A stretch of 55,031 bases of DNA from an uncultured Porphyromonadaceae bacterium (GCA_947643165.1 CANRVB010000016.1:1-55031); one strand, 5' to 3'. Shown: positions 14,845 to 24,799, counted from the stretch's first letter. Notes: generated by a model from the letters alone, not told the origin. Program-made: numbers and translations.

Positions 14845-16018
14845 AGAAATAATGATGAATAACGGAAGAAAGAAGGTATTTGTGTCCGGCTGCTATGATA
14901 TGCTGCATTCGGGCCATGTGGCGTTTTTCAAGGAGGCGTCGCGTTATGGAGATCTGTATGTAGGTATAGGTTCTGACGCGACTATAGAGGAGCTTAAGCA
15001 CAGGAAGACGGTCTATTCGGAGAAGGAGCGTCTGTATATGGTCAAGTCGATCAGATATGTTACTGATGCGTATATCAATCCGGGGTCGGGGCTGATGGAC
15101 TTTGTCGATACGATAGAGCGTGTGAGGCCTGATGTGTTTGTGGTCAATTCGGATGGCGGAAATGATACGAAGCGTGAGTTCTGCCGGGAGAGGGGAATAG
15201 AATATGTCGTGTTGGAGCGGCAGCCTGACGCGGGTCTGGAGGCCCGGTCGACCACGTCGCTCCGGAAGGGTGTGAAATCGCATTTGCCATATCGTATTGA
15301 TCTGGCGGGGACATGGATTGATCAGCCGTATGTGTCGGAACATGGTGCTGGCTGGGCCATAACGGCCTCCATCGAGCCTACGATGGAGTTTATGGAGCGG
15401 GGAGGTATGTCGACGTCGACGCGCAATGCTGCCAGGAAGATATGGCCTTATGAGCTGCCCAATTACAATGAGGAGATGCTGGCGAGGCTGTTGTTCTGTT
15501 TTGAGAACGATCCGGAGAACGAGGGGCATATCTCGGGAGCCCAGGATGCGATAGGTATCTGTATGTCGGGATTGACAAGGCATTATTACAATGGTCATTA
15601 TTGGCCGGCGAAGATTGAGTCGTGTCATGACGATGATGTGCTGTCGTGGCTTGAGGAGCATGTTTGTCTTGTGGAGATGTTTCCGCGTAGGCCGGGATGT
15701 TCTGTGGTGGAGGGCAAGAGCATAAGTCCTGAGAAGGTTGCTTCGCTGACAGGTGCGGCTGAACGCTGCTGGAATGCGTTGCTTGAACGCAATCTGCCGG
15801 AGTTTGCCGAGGCGTTCCGCGATTCTTTCAATGCCCAGGTGTCGATGTTTCCGGCTATGATGCAGCCCGGAGTCCAGGAGTATATAGACCGCTATAAGGA
15901 TAAGGCTCTGGCATGGAAGATGCTGGGAGCAGGGGGCGGTGGATATTTGGCTCTTGTTGTGGAGAGGATTCCTGAGGATGCTATCAAGATTAAAATAAGG
16001 CGAAAAGATACGTTCTGA
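14834..16018 (+). CDS. Nucleotidyltransferase fused to a GHMP-kinase-like domain
   Basis: The protein has about 394 residues from the ATG at 14834. The first 135 or so residues form a cytidylyl/adenylyltransferase: VFVSGCYDMLHSGHVAFFKEA carries the HxGH nucleotide-binding motif, and ERLYMVKSIRYV the following helix, as in HldE-C or glycerol-3-phosphate cytidylyltransferases. The rest looks like a GHMP kinase (HddA or fucokinase type): LPYRIDLAGTWID at its start, ISGAQDAIGI, and KMLGAGGGGYLALV near the end. The usual Ser-rich ATP loop (PxGLGSSS) is not evident; MSTSTRNAA occupies that region. A role in making a nucleotide-activated sugar or alditol for the polysaccharide is likely; the substrate is unknown. 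Confidence 0.8.
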   Translation: MENKEIMMNNGRKKVFVSGCYDMLHSGHVAFFKEASRYGDLYVGIGSDATIEELKHRKTVYSEKERLYMVKSIRYVTDAYINPGSGLMDFVDTIERVRPDVFVVNSDGGNDTKREFCRERGIEYVVLERQPDAGLEARSTTSLRKGVKSHLPYRIDLAGTWIDQPYVSEHGAGWAITASIEPTMEFMERGGMSTSTRNAARKIWPYELPNYNEEMLARLLFCFENDPENEGHISGAQDAIGICMSGLTRHYYNGHYWPAKIESCHDDDVLSWLEEHVCLVEMFPRRPGCSVVEGKSISPEKVASLTGAAERCWNALLERNLPEFAEAFRDSFNAQVSMFPAMMQPGVQEYIDRYKDKALAWKMLGAGGGGYLALVVERIPEDAIKIKIRRKDTF

Positions 16019-16081
16019 TCCGGGAGCGTTGCGATAAATATTTGCTGATCTTATAAACATCGTCTAAAATTTATACCATAT

Positions 16082-16849
16082 ATGAAGATATCTGTCATCA
16101 CAACGACATGGAATAGTGCGTCAACAATATCAGATACGATAGAGAGTGTATTGAGGCAGACGTATTCGGATTTTGAGCATATTATTGTCGATGGAGGGTC
16201 AACTGACGGTACGTTGGAAATAATAAAAAGCTACGAACCGAAGTATGACGGTCGTCTGCGCTATATATCCGAAAAAGACAACGGTATATATGACGCAATG
16301 AACAAGGGTATCAGGATGGCTACGGGCGATGTTGTCGGGATATTGAACAGTGATGATTTCTATAGGGACAAATATGTGCTCAAAGATATAGCAGATGGCA
16401 TTGGCGGACATGATGCGGTTTACGGAGATCTGATATATGTTGATGATAAAGATACAACAAAGGATGTACGTAAATATTCATCGAAAGGATTTAAACTGTG
16501 GAAATTTAAACTTGGGTTGATGCCTGCACATCCATCATTCTATTGTTTGCGAAAAGTGTATGATGAATGTGGGCTATATGTTACAGATCTACCTATTGCG
16601 GCTGATTTTGATTTTATTATCCGCAGTATGTATTTGCATGGTATAAATGCGAAGTATATATGCCGTGATTTTATATCGATGCGGGTAGGTGGCGTATCTT
16701 CATCAGGTTTTAAGAGCTATATCCAAAGTCTTAAGGACAGGAAGAAAGTATTCAGACGCAATGGCCTTTCTACTAATTACGCTTTGCTGACCGTCGGCTA
16801 TTTAATAAAGATCGGGCAGTTGCTGAAGTTTAAAATAAAAGTAAAATAA
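16082..16849 (+). CDS. Family 2 glycosyltransferase (GT-A fold)
   Basis: The 255-residue protein begins KISVITTTWNSASTISDTIE and has the canonical IIVDGGSTDGTLEII and the metal-binding DxD-type LNSDDFY. The middle (YGDLIYVDD, then PAHPSFYC) is typical of the WcaA/WcaE-like group. It would transfer one sugar in the cytoplasm. It starts 63 bases after the preceding gene. Confidence 0.9.
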   Translation: MKISVITTTWNSASTISDTIESVLRQTYSDFEHIIVDGGSTDGTLEIIKSYEPKYDGRLRYISEKDNGIYDAMNKGIRMATGDVVGILNSDDFYRDKYVLKDIADGIGGHDAVYGDLIYVDDKDTTKDVRKYSSKGFKLWKFKLGLMPAHPSFYCLRKVYDECGLYVTDLPIAADFDFIIRSMYLHGINAKYICRDFISMRVGGVSSSGFKSYIQSLKDRKKVFRRNGLSTNYALLTVGYLIKIGQLLKFKIKVK

Positions 16850-16870
16850 TAACCGAATCATTTAATAGTG

Positions 16871-17770
16871 ATGGAATCATTGCTTTTTACCGGAGCGTCT
16901 GGGTTTCTGGGCAATAACATATTGCCGATTTTAAAGAGACAATATGATGTGATGACTTTGGGGCATTTGCCTGTTGATGACATAACTGTGAATCTGGCAA
17001 AGGATGTTCCGTTATTACCACAACATTTTGATGTAGTTCTACATGCGGCGGGTAAAGCACATGTAGTACCAAGGACTCCGGAAGAGGAGAAGCTCTTTTA
17101 TGATATTAATTACGATGGGACAAAGAACTTATGCTCGGCGTTAGAAGCTGTCGGAGTCCCGAAGTCTCTGATTTTTATCAGCACAGTAGCTGTATATGGA
17201 TGTGAATCCGGAGATCTGATATCGGAGGATCATCCTCGTAACGGGAACAGCCCTTATGCAAAAAGTAAGATCATGGCAGAGGATTTCCTGACTGAATGGT
17301 GCTATAAAAATGGAGTTATACTGACAATACTTCGCCCATCCTTACTTGCAGGACTCAATCCACCGGGGAATTTAGGGGATATGATTCGAGGCATAGATAA
17401 AGGTTTCTATGTGAATATTGCAGGAGGTAATGTGCGGAAGAGTATTCTTATGGCTGATGACATTGCGGTTTTGGTCGATTTGTCGAAAGATCGGGGCGGC
17501 ATTTATAATGTATGTGATACCGAACAGCCGTCTTTCGGAGAATTATCAATAATAATAGCAAAACAATTGGGTAAGCGGCAACCATTATCCATACCCTATT
17601 GGATAGCCAAGAGTCTTGCTCGTGTAGGTGATTTCATGGGCGGTAAAGCACCAATAAACACCCTCAGACTGTCTAAGCTGACACAATCGCTTACTTTTTC
17701 CAATGAGAAGGCATTGTCAGAATTGGGTTGGCAGCCATTGAAAGTAGTTGAGCACTTCAAAATCAAATAA
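16871..17770 (+). CDS. NAD-dependent epimerase/dehydratase (extended SDR, WbpV-like)
   Basis: The product has 299 residues from the ATG at 16871; a GTG lies directly before it. It has the Rossmann motif TGASGFLGNNIL, HAAGKAHV, and the catalytic set ISTVAVYG with YAKSK (Ser/Thr...Tyr-x3-Lys). The gene directly precedes a WecA/WbpL-type transferase. This pairing is known for 4-ketoreductases (WbpV/FnlB type) that finish UDP-QuiNAc or UDP-FucNAc, so it may make the first sugar of the repeat unit. The exact product is inferred. Confidence 0.85.
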   Translation: MESLLFTGASGFLGNNILPILKRQYDVMTLGHLPVDDITVNLAKDVPLLPQHFDVVLHAAGKAHVVPRTPEEEKLFYDINYDGTKNLCSALEAVGVPKSLIFISTVAVYGCESGDLISEDHPRNGNSPYAKSKIMAEDFLTEWCYKNGVILTILRPSLLAGLNPPGNLGDMIRGIDKGFYVNIAGGNVRKSILMADDIAVLVDLSKDRGGIYNVCDTEQPSFGELSIIIAKQLGKRQPLSIPYWIAKSLARVGDFMGGKAPINTLRLSKLTQSLTFSNEKALSELGWQPLKVVEHFKIK

Positions 17771-17773
17771 AGG

Positions 17774-18748
17774 ATGATTTATGCGATAGTTTTTGTGATG
17801 CTGGTTCTGCTTGAACTGGCATACTTTCGTGTGGCCGATAGGTTCAATATTATCGATAAGCCGAACATGCGTTCATCGCATACTTCCATTACGCTTCGTG
17901 GTGGAGGTATTGTGTTTTTGTTCGGGGCATGGCTCTATGCGGCTTTCTATGGCCTTGACTACGGGTGGTTTCTTCTGGGGCTGACACTCATAGGATTGGT
18001 GAGCTTTGTGGATGATATTCATTCGCTGCCCGACTCGGTGAGGCTTGTGGTTCAGTTCATAGCTATGTTCCTGATGTTCTATCAGTTTGGTATCCTCACT
18101 CTCAATGACTGGTGGATGGTTCTGATTGGTCTGATAGTCTGTGTAGGCATAATAAACGCGTACAACTTCATGGATGGGATCAACGGCATAACCGGAGGTT
18201 ATTCGCTTGCCGTAGTTGCACCGATGATTTATCTCAATTATAAAGATGGATTCATTGATATGCCGTATCTATATATTACAGCATTATCATTGTTGGTGTT
18301 CTGCTTCTTCAATTTCCGCAAGAAAGCGAAGTGCTTCGCCGGCGACGTCGGCTCAATCACCATCGCTTTCATCATGCTTTTCGCCCTTGGCAAACTTATT
18401 CTCCAGACAGGTGATTTCTCCTATATAATCTTCCTTGCGGTATATGGAGCGGATGCGATCCTCACGATATGTCATCGTATACAACTGCACGAAAACCTTG
18501 GCGAGGCACACCGCAAACATGCTTACCAATTGATGGCAAACGAATTGAAAATAGCGCATGTGAAAGTTTCGCTTCTGTACATGGTGATTCAGCTCGTCAT
18601 ATCGTTCGGCATGATTTTCTGCCCAATAAACCATTATATCTTTCTGGGCATGACCATCATCGTTCTCCTTGTCGCGTATCTCTTATTCATGAAGAAGAAT
18701 TATCATCTTCATGAGGCCTATCTCAAAACCAAACAAGTTCACTCATGA
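17774..18748 (+). CDS. Initiating glycosyl-1-phosphate transferase (MraY/WecA/WbpL-like)
   Basis: The 324-residue integral membrane protein has the WecA/MraY-family motifs: MRSSHTSITLRGGG, the acidic LVSFVDDIHSLPDS, NAYNFMDGINGITGG, CFAGDVGSI, and the His loop GEAHRKHAYQLM. About ten hydrophobic segments are visible. It would transfer a HexNAc-1-phosphate to undecaprenyl phosphate and start repeat-unit synthesis. It follows the SDR gene by 3 bases and overlaps the next by ATGA. From about 18300 the codon choice changes to C-ending codons. Confidence 0.92.
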   Translation: MIYAIVFVMLVLLELAYFRVADRFNIIDKPNMRSSHTSITLRGGGIVFLFGAWLYAAFYGLDYGWFLLGLTLIGLVSFVDDIHSLPDSVRLVVQFIAMFLMFYQFGILTLNDWWMVLIGLIVCVGIINAYNFMDGINGITGGYSLAVVAPMIYLNYKDGFIDMPYLYITALSLLVFCFFNFRKKAKCFAGDVGSITIAFIMLFALGKLILQTGDFSYIIFLAVYGADAILTICHRIQLHENLGEAHRKHAYQLMANELKIAHVKVSLLYMVIQLVISFGMIFCPINHYIFLGMTIIVLLVAYLLFMKKNYHLHEAYLKTKQVHS

Positions 18749-19134
18749 TAGTCAACGACGAACTTCTTGATAAAGTAACGGCTGAGGCAGAGGCAAGTCC
18801 TCGCCTTCGTATGAATTATAACCTCCACGAAAGCCTTGATGCAAAGGCCCAGCGACTCATAAATGTGCTGCTACCCGGCACACCGCTGCCGATACATCGC
18901 CATCGCCACACGGCTGAAACATACGTGCTACTACGCGGCAAGATGTTTGTGGTGTTCTACAACGATCTCGGCGTCCAAATAGAGCGCTACCTCCTCGATC
19001 CAACTCAAGGCAATTATGGTGTGCAGATCCCTGCGGGCCAATGGCATGGCATTGAGGTAATCGAGCCATCGGCTATCTTTGAGGTCAAAGACGGGCCATA
19101 TACGCCCATAGAGCCTGGGGATATGCTCGATTGA
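18745..19134 (+). CDS. wbuC: WbuC-family cupin metalloprotein
   Basis: The 129-residue single-domain cupin has the metal-binding string PIHRHRHTAETYVLLRGKM and the second His in PAGQWHGIEV. WbuC proteins occur at the ends of O-antigen and capsule clusters; their reaction is not established. The start overlaps the preceding stop by ATGA. It is the last gene of the locus, followed by a terminator. Confidence 0.88.
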   Translation: MIVNDELLDKVTAEAEASPRLRMNYNLHESLDAKAQRLINVLLPGTPLPIHRHRHTAETYVLLRGKMFVVFYNDLGVQIERYLLDPTQGNYGVQIPAGQWHGIEVIEPSAIFEVKDGPYTPIEPGDMLD

Positions 19135-19161
19135 GGTATTGAAATACAGAAATAAATATGG

Positions 19162-19194
19162 CGATGGCAACTTCAGTAGATGAGGTTGCCATCG
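19162..19194 (+). terminator. Terminator closing the polysaccharide locus
   Basis: A 10-bp perfect stem (19162-19171 with 19185-19194) has a 13-base loop and is followed by TTGTGTT. It lies 27 bases after the wbuC stop. Confidence 0.65.
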
Positions 19195-19342
19195 TTGTGT
19201 TAGGGCGGGGGGATTTGGAGCGTTGGCAGGATTATTGTTTTGGCATGCATGGGGTGGCAATTGAAGGGTGCTCCCACTGCCATTGGGGTAGGATATTATA
19301 GTGCCATTATCTGAGGTGCTTGGCTGGAGAATATTATGGCTG

Positions 19343-20167
19343 TCAGAGTATCCATGCCGGTTGCTTGGGCTTGCTGAAGTATTCAGACAGAATTGGGGCA
19401 AATGGTGAGCTATAGGAACGTGCACCGGTGGGGCATGTTTTGACGCAGGCGCAGCATTTGATGCATCTGGCGGGATCGACGTCAGGCTGGCCGGGTTGGA
19501 TTGCGTCGGTCGGACAGGCGTCATAACATGTTCCGCAATCATCGCACAGGTCGATATCAAGGGCGGGTAGTTGCGGAGTGGGATTTTCGGTCTGTCGCTT
19601 TGTGTATGACATGACGAAATTGCGGAATGCGGTGATGGATTGTTGGGGTGCGGGTTGATCTTTGAGTAATGAAATATCGACAGGTGACAGAGATCGGCCG
19701 GCTATACGTGCGGCAATTTCGTCACCAAAGCGGTTGGCTTCGGCTATATCGTGCTGATCGGGTCTGTGGTGGGCTATGGGGGTGTGGGCGGTTGAATAGG
19801 AGTGTTCACCTATGAAGGCGCCAGCTCCGCAGACTATAAATCCTCTGTCGGACATAAATGAGGCAAGGTCGGCTATTGCATTTTCAAAAGCGCGGTTGCC
19901 ATATACAGCTATGAGTATGCAAGAGGTGGATGTTCCTCGGAGATGGTCGATACGCTGTTTGAAGAGTGGGGCAATCTGTCCTCCATATACCGGGGCGGCA
20001 ACAATCAATATATCGTCGGGCGCAAAAGTGGCGCTGCCGGTATGCGTAAATGTGGCGTCGTGCTGAGTGACGTGCAGTCGGGTACGGTCAGTTATTCCGT
20101 TGCATACTGCTTTTGCGATGGCGGCGGATGTGCCGGTAGGGGAAAATGTGATGGAATGGATGTTCAT
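19343..20167 (-). CDS. EFR1-type flavodoxin-ferredoxin protein
   Basis: From MNIHSITFSPTGTS the product has 274 residues. A flavodoxin-like N-terminal part has the FMN loop FSPTGTSAAIA and VAAPVYGGQIAP. The C-terminal part carries two [4Fe-4S] ferredoxin motifs, CDDCGTCYDACP and CIKCCACVKTCP. Such proteins shuttle electrons in anaerobes; the partner is unknown. The frame extends upstream to 20293, but the flavodoxin fold starts at 20167 and a good -7 box lies at 20194-20201. Confidence 0.88.
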   Translation of the reverse strand: MNIHSITFSPTGTSAAIAKAVCNGITDRTRLHVTQHDATFTHTGSATFAPDDILIVAAPVYGGQIAPLFKQRIDHLRGTSTSCILIAVYGNRAFENAIADLASFMSDRGFIVCGAGAFIGEHSYSTAHTPIAHHRPDQHDIAEANRFGDEIAARIAGRSLSPVDISLLKDQPAPQQSITAFRNFVMSYTKRQTENPTPQLPALDIDLCDDCGTCYDACPTDAIQPGQPDVDPARCIKCCACVKTCPTGARSYSSPFAPILSEYFSKPKQPAWIL

Positions 20168-20193
20168 GCAGGTATATGATAGGTATTTGTCTA

Positions 20194-20201
20194 CAAAGTT
20201 A
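20194..20201 (-). promoter_or_regulatory. -7 element of the flavodoxin-ferredoxin gene
   Basis: TAACTTTG on the minus strand lies 26 bases before the chosen start. No -33 TTG is seen at the ideal distance. Confidence 0.45.
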
Positions 20202-20240
20202 GTAAAACGGAGGGATAATACCATTGAGGAGCAAATGTAT

Positions 20241-20271
20241 TTGCGTTTGCGCTCACTTAATCGTAACTTTG
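20241..20271 (+). promoter_or_regulatory. Promoter of rlmD
   Basis: TTG (20241-20243), 20 bases, TAACTTTG (20264-20271); the GTG start follows 27 bases later. Confidence 0.6.
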
Positions 20272-20298
20272 CAGTAAAATCAAAAGATCTCAAAACAA

Positions 20299-21738
20299 GT
20301 GGGACGTAAGCGTAAAGAATTACCGTTGCTGACCGATGTCAGCATTACAGCCGTTGCCTCGGAGGGCAATGCGATAGCCAAGTGGCCTGATACTGATATG
20401 GTTGTGTTTGTGCCTTTCGGTGCACCCGGCGATGTGGCAGATATAAAGATAGACCGTCGCAAGCATAGATATGCCGAGGGTCATATAGCGGAGATGAAAG
20501 TGCCGTCGCCTATAAGGGTAGCGCCTAAGTGCGAGCATTTTACAGTGTGCGGTGGATGCCGGTGGCAACATCTGCCTTATGAGTATCAGCTTGAACAGAA
20601 GCAGCAACAGGTGGTTGATGCTCTGGACCGTATCGGTAAGGTAGTTCATCCGGCGGTGTCGCCAATCATGGGTTCCAAAGAGATATGGGAATATAGAAAT
20701 AAACTGGAGTTTACGTTCAGCAACCGCAGCTGGCTGACATTTGAGCAGATGGCGAGCGGCCGTGAGTTTCCGGACCGTGATGCAGCGGGTTTTCATATTC
20801 CTGGGGCTTTTGATAAGGTTCTGGATATAAATAAGTGTCATCTGCAGGAGGATTTCTCCAACAGACTACGTCTGTTCATAAAGCAGTATGGCAAGGATCA
20901 TGGATTCAGCTTCTATGATCTGCGTGCGCAGAACGGCTTGCTGAGAACACTGATGGTACGTACGGCATCGACGGGTCAGAAGATGGCCGTGATGGTATTC
21001 GGTGAGGACGACCGTGAAAAGATAGAAGCGCTGATGGGGGCTGTGGCGGCTAATTTCCCGGAAATCACGTCGCTGATGTATGTGATAAATCTGAAGGTGA
21101 ATGACACTATTTCCGATCAAGAGATAATAGTGTACTCCGGATTGCCATATATAGAGGAGGAGATGGAGGGATTGAAGTTCAGGGTCGGACCAAAGTCGTT
21201 CTATCAGACTAATTCACGGCAGGCATACGAATTGTATAAGGTGGCACGCGATTTTGCGTCGCTCAGCGGCAATGAACTTGTGTATGATCTGTATACCGGA
21301 ACCGGAACGATAGCAAATTTTGTGGCTAGGAATGCAGCCAAGGTGATAGGTATAGAGTATGTCGCAGATGCCATAGAGGATGCGAAGATCAATTCGGCAG
21401 TCAATGGAATAGATAATACGCTCTTTTATGCGGGCGATATGAAGGATGTACTGACTGATGAATTTGTAGCGAAGCATGGCCGTCCGGATGTCATGATAAT
21501 AGATCCGCCGCGTGCAGGAATGCATCAGGATGTGGTGAACGTGATTTTGCGCACGTCGCCCGAGCGGCTGGTATATGTGAGCTGTAATCCGGCTACCCAG
21601 GCCAGAGATCTGGCATTACTGTCGGAGAAATATGAGATTGATGCTGTCCAGCCGGTAGATATGTTTCCGCATACGCAGCATGTAGAAAATGTGGTGCGGC
21701 TTTCTCTAAGAGGCACGATGGATACGGTTGACAAGTAG
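20299..21738 (+). CDS. rlmD: 23S rRNA (uracil-C5)-methyltransferase, RlmD/RumA family
   Basis: The 479-residue protein starts at GTG (GRKRKELPLL); no ATG is available before the TRAM domain (about residues 10-65). It then has an iron-sulfur cysteine set (CEHFTVCGGCRWQH), the SAM-binding LVYDLYTGTGTIANFVA, IDPPRAGMHQDVV, and the catalytic Cys429 in VSCNPATQARDL. It methylates a uridine of 23S rRNA with SAM; whether this is U1939 or another site cannot be decided from sequence. A two-base gap joins it to the CYTH gene. Confidence 0.9.
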   Translation: MGRKRKELPLLTDVSITAVASEGNAIAKWPDTDMVVFVPFGAPGDVADIKIDRRKHRYAEGHIAEMKVPSPIRVAPKCEHFTVCGGCRWQHLPYEYQLEQKQQQVVDALDRIGKVVHPAVSPIMGSKEIWEYRNKLEFTFSNRSWLTFEQMASGREFPDRDAAGFHIPGAFDKVLDINKCHLQEDFSNRLRLFIKQYGKDHGFSFYDLRAQNGLLRTLMVRTASTGQKMAVMVFGEDDREKIEALMGAVAANFPEITSLMYVINLKVNDTISDQEIIVYSGLPYIEEEMEGLKFRVGPKSFYQTNSRQAYELYKVARDFASLSGNELVYDLYTGTGTIANFVARNAAKVIGIEYVADAIEDAKINSAVNGIDNTLFYAGDMKDVLTDEFVAKHGRPDVMIIDPPRAGMHQDVVNVILRTSPERLVYVSCNPATQARDLALLSEKYEIDAVQPVDMFPHTQHVENVVRLSLRGTMDTVDK

Positions 21739-21740
21739 TC

Positions 21741-22211
21741 ATGAGCAAGGAGATAGAACGTAAGTTTCTGGTTAAGGCGGGAGTTGATCCCGCCTTACTT
21801 GGTGGTGAGGCTGTCGTTATGGTTCAGGCATATCTATCGACGGATCCACGCGCTACAGTGAGGGTGAGAATAGCAGGAGACAGAGCGAAGCTGACTGTGA
21901 AGGGGCTTAATAATGGTATAGAACGGGATGAGTGGGAGTATCCGATACCCACCGCCGATGCCCGGGAGATGATAGCCCGTTGTGCCTCGGACAAGGCCAT
22001 TGTTATAGAGAAGACGAGATTCAAGGTAGGGCGTTGGGAGGTAGACAAGTATGACGGGGCGCTCGCCGGACTGGTTGTCGCGGAGATAGAACTGACTGAC
22101 GGTGATGAGAAAATAGAACTTCCCGACTGGGTTGGCCGGGAAGTAAGCGGTGATGTCCGATATTACAATAGTGTGCTTGCTGATAAGGGTATGCCGACGT
22201 CAGAGGTCTGA
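21741..22211 (+). CDS. CYTH-domain protein (probable inorganic triphosphatase)
   Basis: The 156-residue protein opens with the ExExK signature as EIERKFL and has TVRVRIAGDRAKLTVKG and EIELTDGDEKIELP, the alternating charged strands of a CYTH tunnel fold. Bacterial members of this size are usually metal-dependent triphosphatases; adenylate or thiamine-triphosphate activity is also known in the family. It is convergent with lon, with only 8 bases between. Confidence 0.88.
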   Translation: MSKEIERKFLVKAGVDPALLGGEAVVMVQAYLSTDPRATVRVRIAGDRAKLTVKGLNNGIERDEWEYPIPTADAREMIARCASDKAIVIEKTRFKVGRWEVDKYDGALAGLVVAEIELTDGDEKIELPDWVGREVSGDVRYYNSVLADKGMPTSEV

Positions 22212-22219
22212 AGCCGGTA

Positions 22220-24646
22220 TCACTCGACGGTCAACGGGGATCCTGCCTTCTCATCAAGAAGAGCTATAGCGAGGACTTCTGATACGTCGGAAACATATTC
22301 GAAATCAAGTCCGGTGAGATATTTCTCGGGAATGTCCTGAACATTTTTACGGTTTTCCTCGCTCAATATGATTTTGTTGACTCCGGCTCGCTTTGCGGCA
22401 AGGATTTTCTCCTTTATGCCTCCAACCGGCAATACGCGTCCGCGGAGTGTTATTTCGCCAGTCATGGCGATCCGAGGCGCTACTTTGCGTCGGGTTATTG
22501 CCGAAGCGATCGATGTAGCCATAGTTATACCGGCCGATGGTCCGTCTTTCGGAATAGCGCCTTCGGGCACATGTATGTGGATCTGATATTGTTCAAAGAT
22601 GCGCTTGTCGATACCGAGTGATTCAGCATGGCTTCTTACATATTGAAGAGCGATGGCAGCCGATTCTTTCATGACATCGCCAAGTTGGCCTGTAATCGTG
22701 ATTTTTTCACCTTTACCTTGGGCCAACGCAGTCTCAATGTAGAGTATCTCGCCGCCGGCAGCGGTCCAAGCCAGACCGGTAACAACACCTGCGTAATCGT
22801 TTCCTTCGTATCTGTCGCGGCTGAAAGTGGCTACTCCAAGCAGCGCTTGCAGATCGTCGGTCTTGACTTCGGTGGGGAATCGGGTTCCCTCCACACGTGC
22901 AAGCACGGCCTTTCTCATCAGAGATGCGAGTTGTTTGTCGAACTGGCGCACACCACTCTCGGCCGTATAACCTTCGATAATGGCAGTCAGAGCTTCGGAG
23001 GATATATTGAATTCCTCGGGTGTGAAGTTATGCTCTTTGAGCAGGCGCGGTATGAGATGGCGGCGTGCTATCTCGATCTTTTCTTCAAGCAGATATCCTG
23101 ATATGTCAATAATCTCCATTCGGTCGAGCAGAGGCTGCTGAATGGTGGACAGGGTATTGGCTGTCGCTATGAAGAGGACATGCGAAAGATCGTAGTCGAC
23201 ATCTACATAGTTATCATGGAATCTGCAATTTTGTTCCGGATCGAGAATTTCGAGCAATGCCGCAGCGGGGTCGCCCTTGAAGTCGGAGCCGATCTTGTCG
23301 ATCTCGTCAAGCAGCAGGACAGGGTTGGCTGATCCTGCACGGCGCATGGCATCGATTATGCGTCCAGGCATAGCACCTATATAAGTACGCCGGTGACCTC
23401 GCAGTTCGGCCTCATCGTGCAGTCCACCAAGCGACACTCTCTGGTACTTTCGTCCGAGAGCTGCCGCTATAGAGTGGCCAAGGGATGTCTTTCCGACACC
23501 CGGCGCTCCAACAAGACATATTATAGGTGCGCGGCCATCGGGTGTGTTCATCAGCACCGCGAGCTGCTCGACAATGCGCTCTTTTACTTTTTCGAGTCCG
23601 AAATGGTCGGCATCAAGAATATTTCTGGCTTCTGCAAGATTTGTAGACAAGGGATCAATGGAGCCCCAAGGCAAATCGAGCAATAATTCCAGGTAGCTGT
23701 AGAGTACGGAATAGTCCGGACTCTGGGGGTTAAGCCGTGCGAGTTTTGCAAACTCGCGGTCGAATACACGTCGGGCATCGTCGGTCAAAGCAACGTTCTC
23801 GGAGCGGGCCTTCAGCTTGTCGGCTTCATCATCTCCGCCATACAGCTCAGAGCGGATAGCTTCCATCTGTTGCTGGAGAAAAGCGTTGCGCTGCTGCTCA
23901 TTCATGTTCATGGCGGTGCGCTTGCGAATCTCCTCGACTATGGATGCCATCTCGGTAAGGTGAGATAACTTTGACAGGAGTTTATAGCTACGTTCTTTTA
24001 TGGAGTTGCAGCGTAGCAATTCCATCTTGTCGGCAGGTGCGAGAGGGGAGTGTGTAGCTACGAGATTTATAAGTCCGGTCTCGTCGGAGTAATTCTCAAT
24101 ATTGAATAAAAGCTCGTTTGGCTCTTCGTTTGCCGTTTTCTTGATCAGCTCGATGGCTGTGTCGCGTACAGACGATGCAAGACCCATAAACTCTGGGTCG
24201 GAAGCAGCGGCTTTCTCATTGATCGGTTTGACTTGTGCCGCCAATGAAAATGAGTGATCGGATGATGCGGGACCTATGATCCTGAATTTTCCTCGGGCTC
24301 GCATTATGGCAGTGCGTGATCCGTCGGGCAGATTGAAAACTTTGAGAATATCGGCTACGACACCATAATCATAGAGTTGCGACAGGTTGTCGACTGTTTC
24401 CAGTTCGGCATCAAGCTGACACACGATTCCTACCGGTATTGATGACTCTGATGCGTGCATGGCAGTCTCGACCGATGGTTTTCGTGCCAGTTGTATTGGA
24501 AATGTGACGCCAGGAAAAAGCACCAGATTCCGTGTGGCAATTATTGGCAGCGCGTCGTAATCGGGATCGGTGTTCAGTTTGGATGCATCTATGTCTATCT
24601 GACCCAAAGAAAGTATTTTTGAGTTCTGGTCATCGTTTGCGGCCAT
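22220..24646 (-). CDS. lon: ATP-dependent Lon protease
   Basis: From [10 protein letters not shown] the product has 808 residues, the usual length. It has the N-terminal substrate domain ([19 protein letters not shown]), Walker [10 protein letters not shown], Walker [11 protein letters not shown], and the proteolytic Ser704 in [10 protein letters not shown], followed by the conserved [20 protein letters not shown] with the catalytic Lys. It degrades misfolded and regulatory proteins in the cytoplasm. The open frame continues upstream to 24850, but that part covers the promoter region and is not protein-like. Confidence 0.96.
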   Translation of the reverse strand: MAANDDQNSKILSLGQIDIDASKLNTDPDYDALPIIATRNLVLFPGVTFPIQLARKPSVETAMHASESSIPVGIVCQLDAELETVDNLSQLYDYGVVADILKVFNLPDGSRTAIMRARGKFRIIGPASSDHSFSLAAQVKPINEKAAASDPEFMGLASSVRDTAIELIKKTANEEPNELLFNIENYSDETGLINLVATHSPLAPADKMELLRCNSIKERSYKLLSKLSHLTEMASIVEEIRKRTAMNMNEQQRNAFLQQQMEAIRSELYGGDDEADKLKARSENVALTDDARRVFDREFAKLARLNPQSPDYSVLYSYLELLLDLPWGSIDPLSTNLAEARNILDADHFGLEKVKERIVEQLAVLMNTPDGRAPIICLVGAPGVGKTSLGHSIAAALGRKYQRVSLGGLHDEAELRGHRRTYIGAMPGRIIDAMRRAGSANPVLLLDEIDKIGSDFKGDPAAALLEILDPEQNCRFHDNYVDVDYDLSHVLFIATANTLSTIQQPLLDRMEIIDISGYLLEEKIEIARRHLIPRLLKEHNFTPEEFNISSEALTAIIEGYTAESGVRQFDKQLASLMRKAVLARVEGTRFPTEVKTDDLQALLGVATFSRDRYEGNDYAGVVTGLAWTAAGGEILYIETALAQGKGEKITITGQLGDVMKESAAIALQYVRSHAESLGIDKRIFEQYQIHIHVPEGAIPKDGPSAGITMATSIASAITRRKVAPRIAMTGEITLRGRVLPVGGIKEKILAAKRAGVNKIILSEENRKNVQDIPEKYLTGLDFEYVSDVSEVLAIALLDEKAGSPLTVE

Positions 24647-24708
24647 GTCAGTACAGTTTTCCGGATTATTGAAATTGTTATTGCCTATTGGACTGGCAAA
24701 ACGGGGTG

Positions 24709-24716
24709 CAAAGTTA
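24709..24716 (-). promoter_or_regulatory. -7 element of lon
   Basis: TAACTTTG on the minus strand lies 62 bases before the lon start. The -33 element is weak. Confidence 0.5.
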
Positions 24717-24780
24717 AGAAAAAAATTGCAATAAACACTTATGTCTGTTGGCAATGCCGTATAAGTATGTTGTGTAACAT

Positions 24781-24799
24781 CTGGCAAAATGATTGCCAG
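24781..24799. promoter_or_regulatory. Palindrome overlapping the fusA2 -33 region
   Basis: CTGGCAA, 5 bases, TTGCCAG: perfect 7-bp arms. The right arm contains the -33 TTG of the promoter at 24793-24822. It is a candidate operator; the regulator is unknown. Confidence 0.5.
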
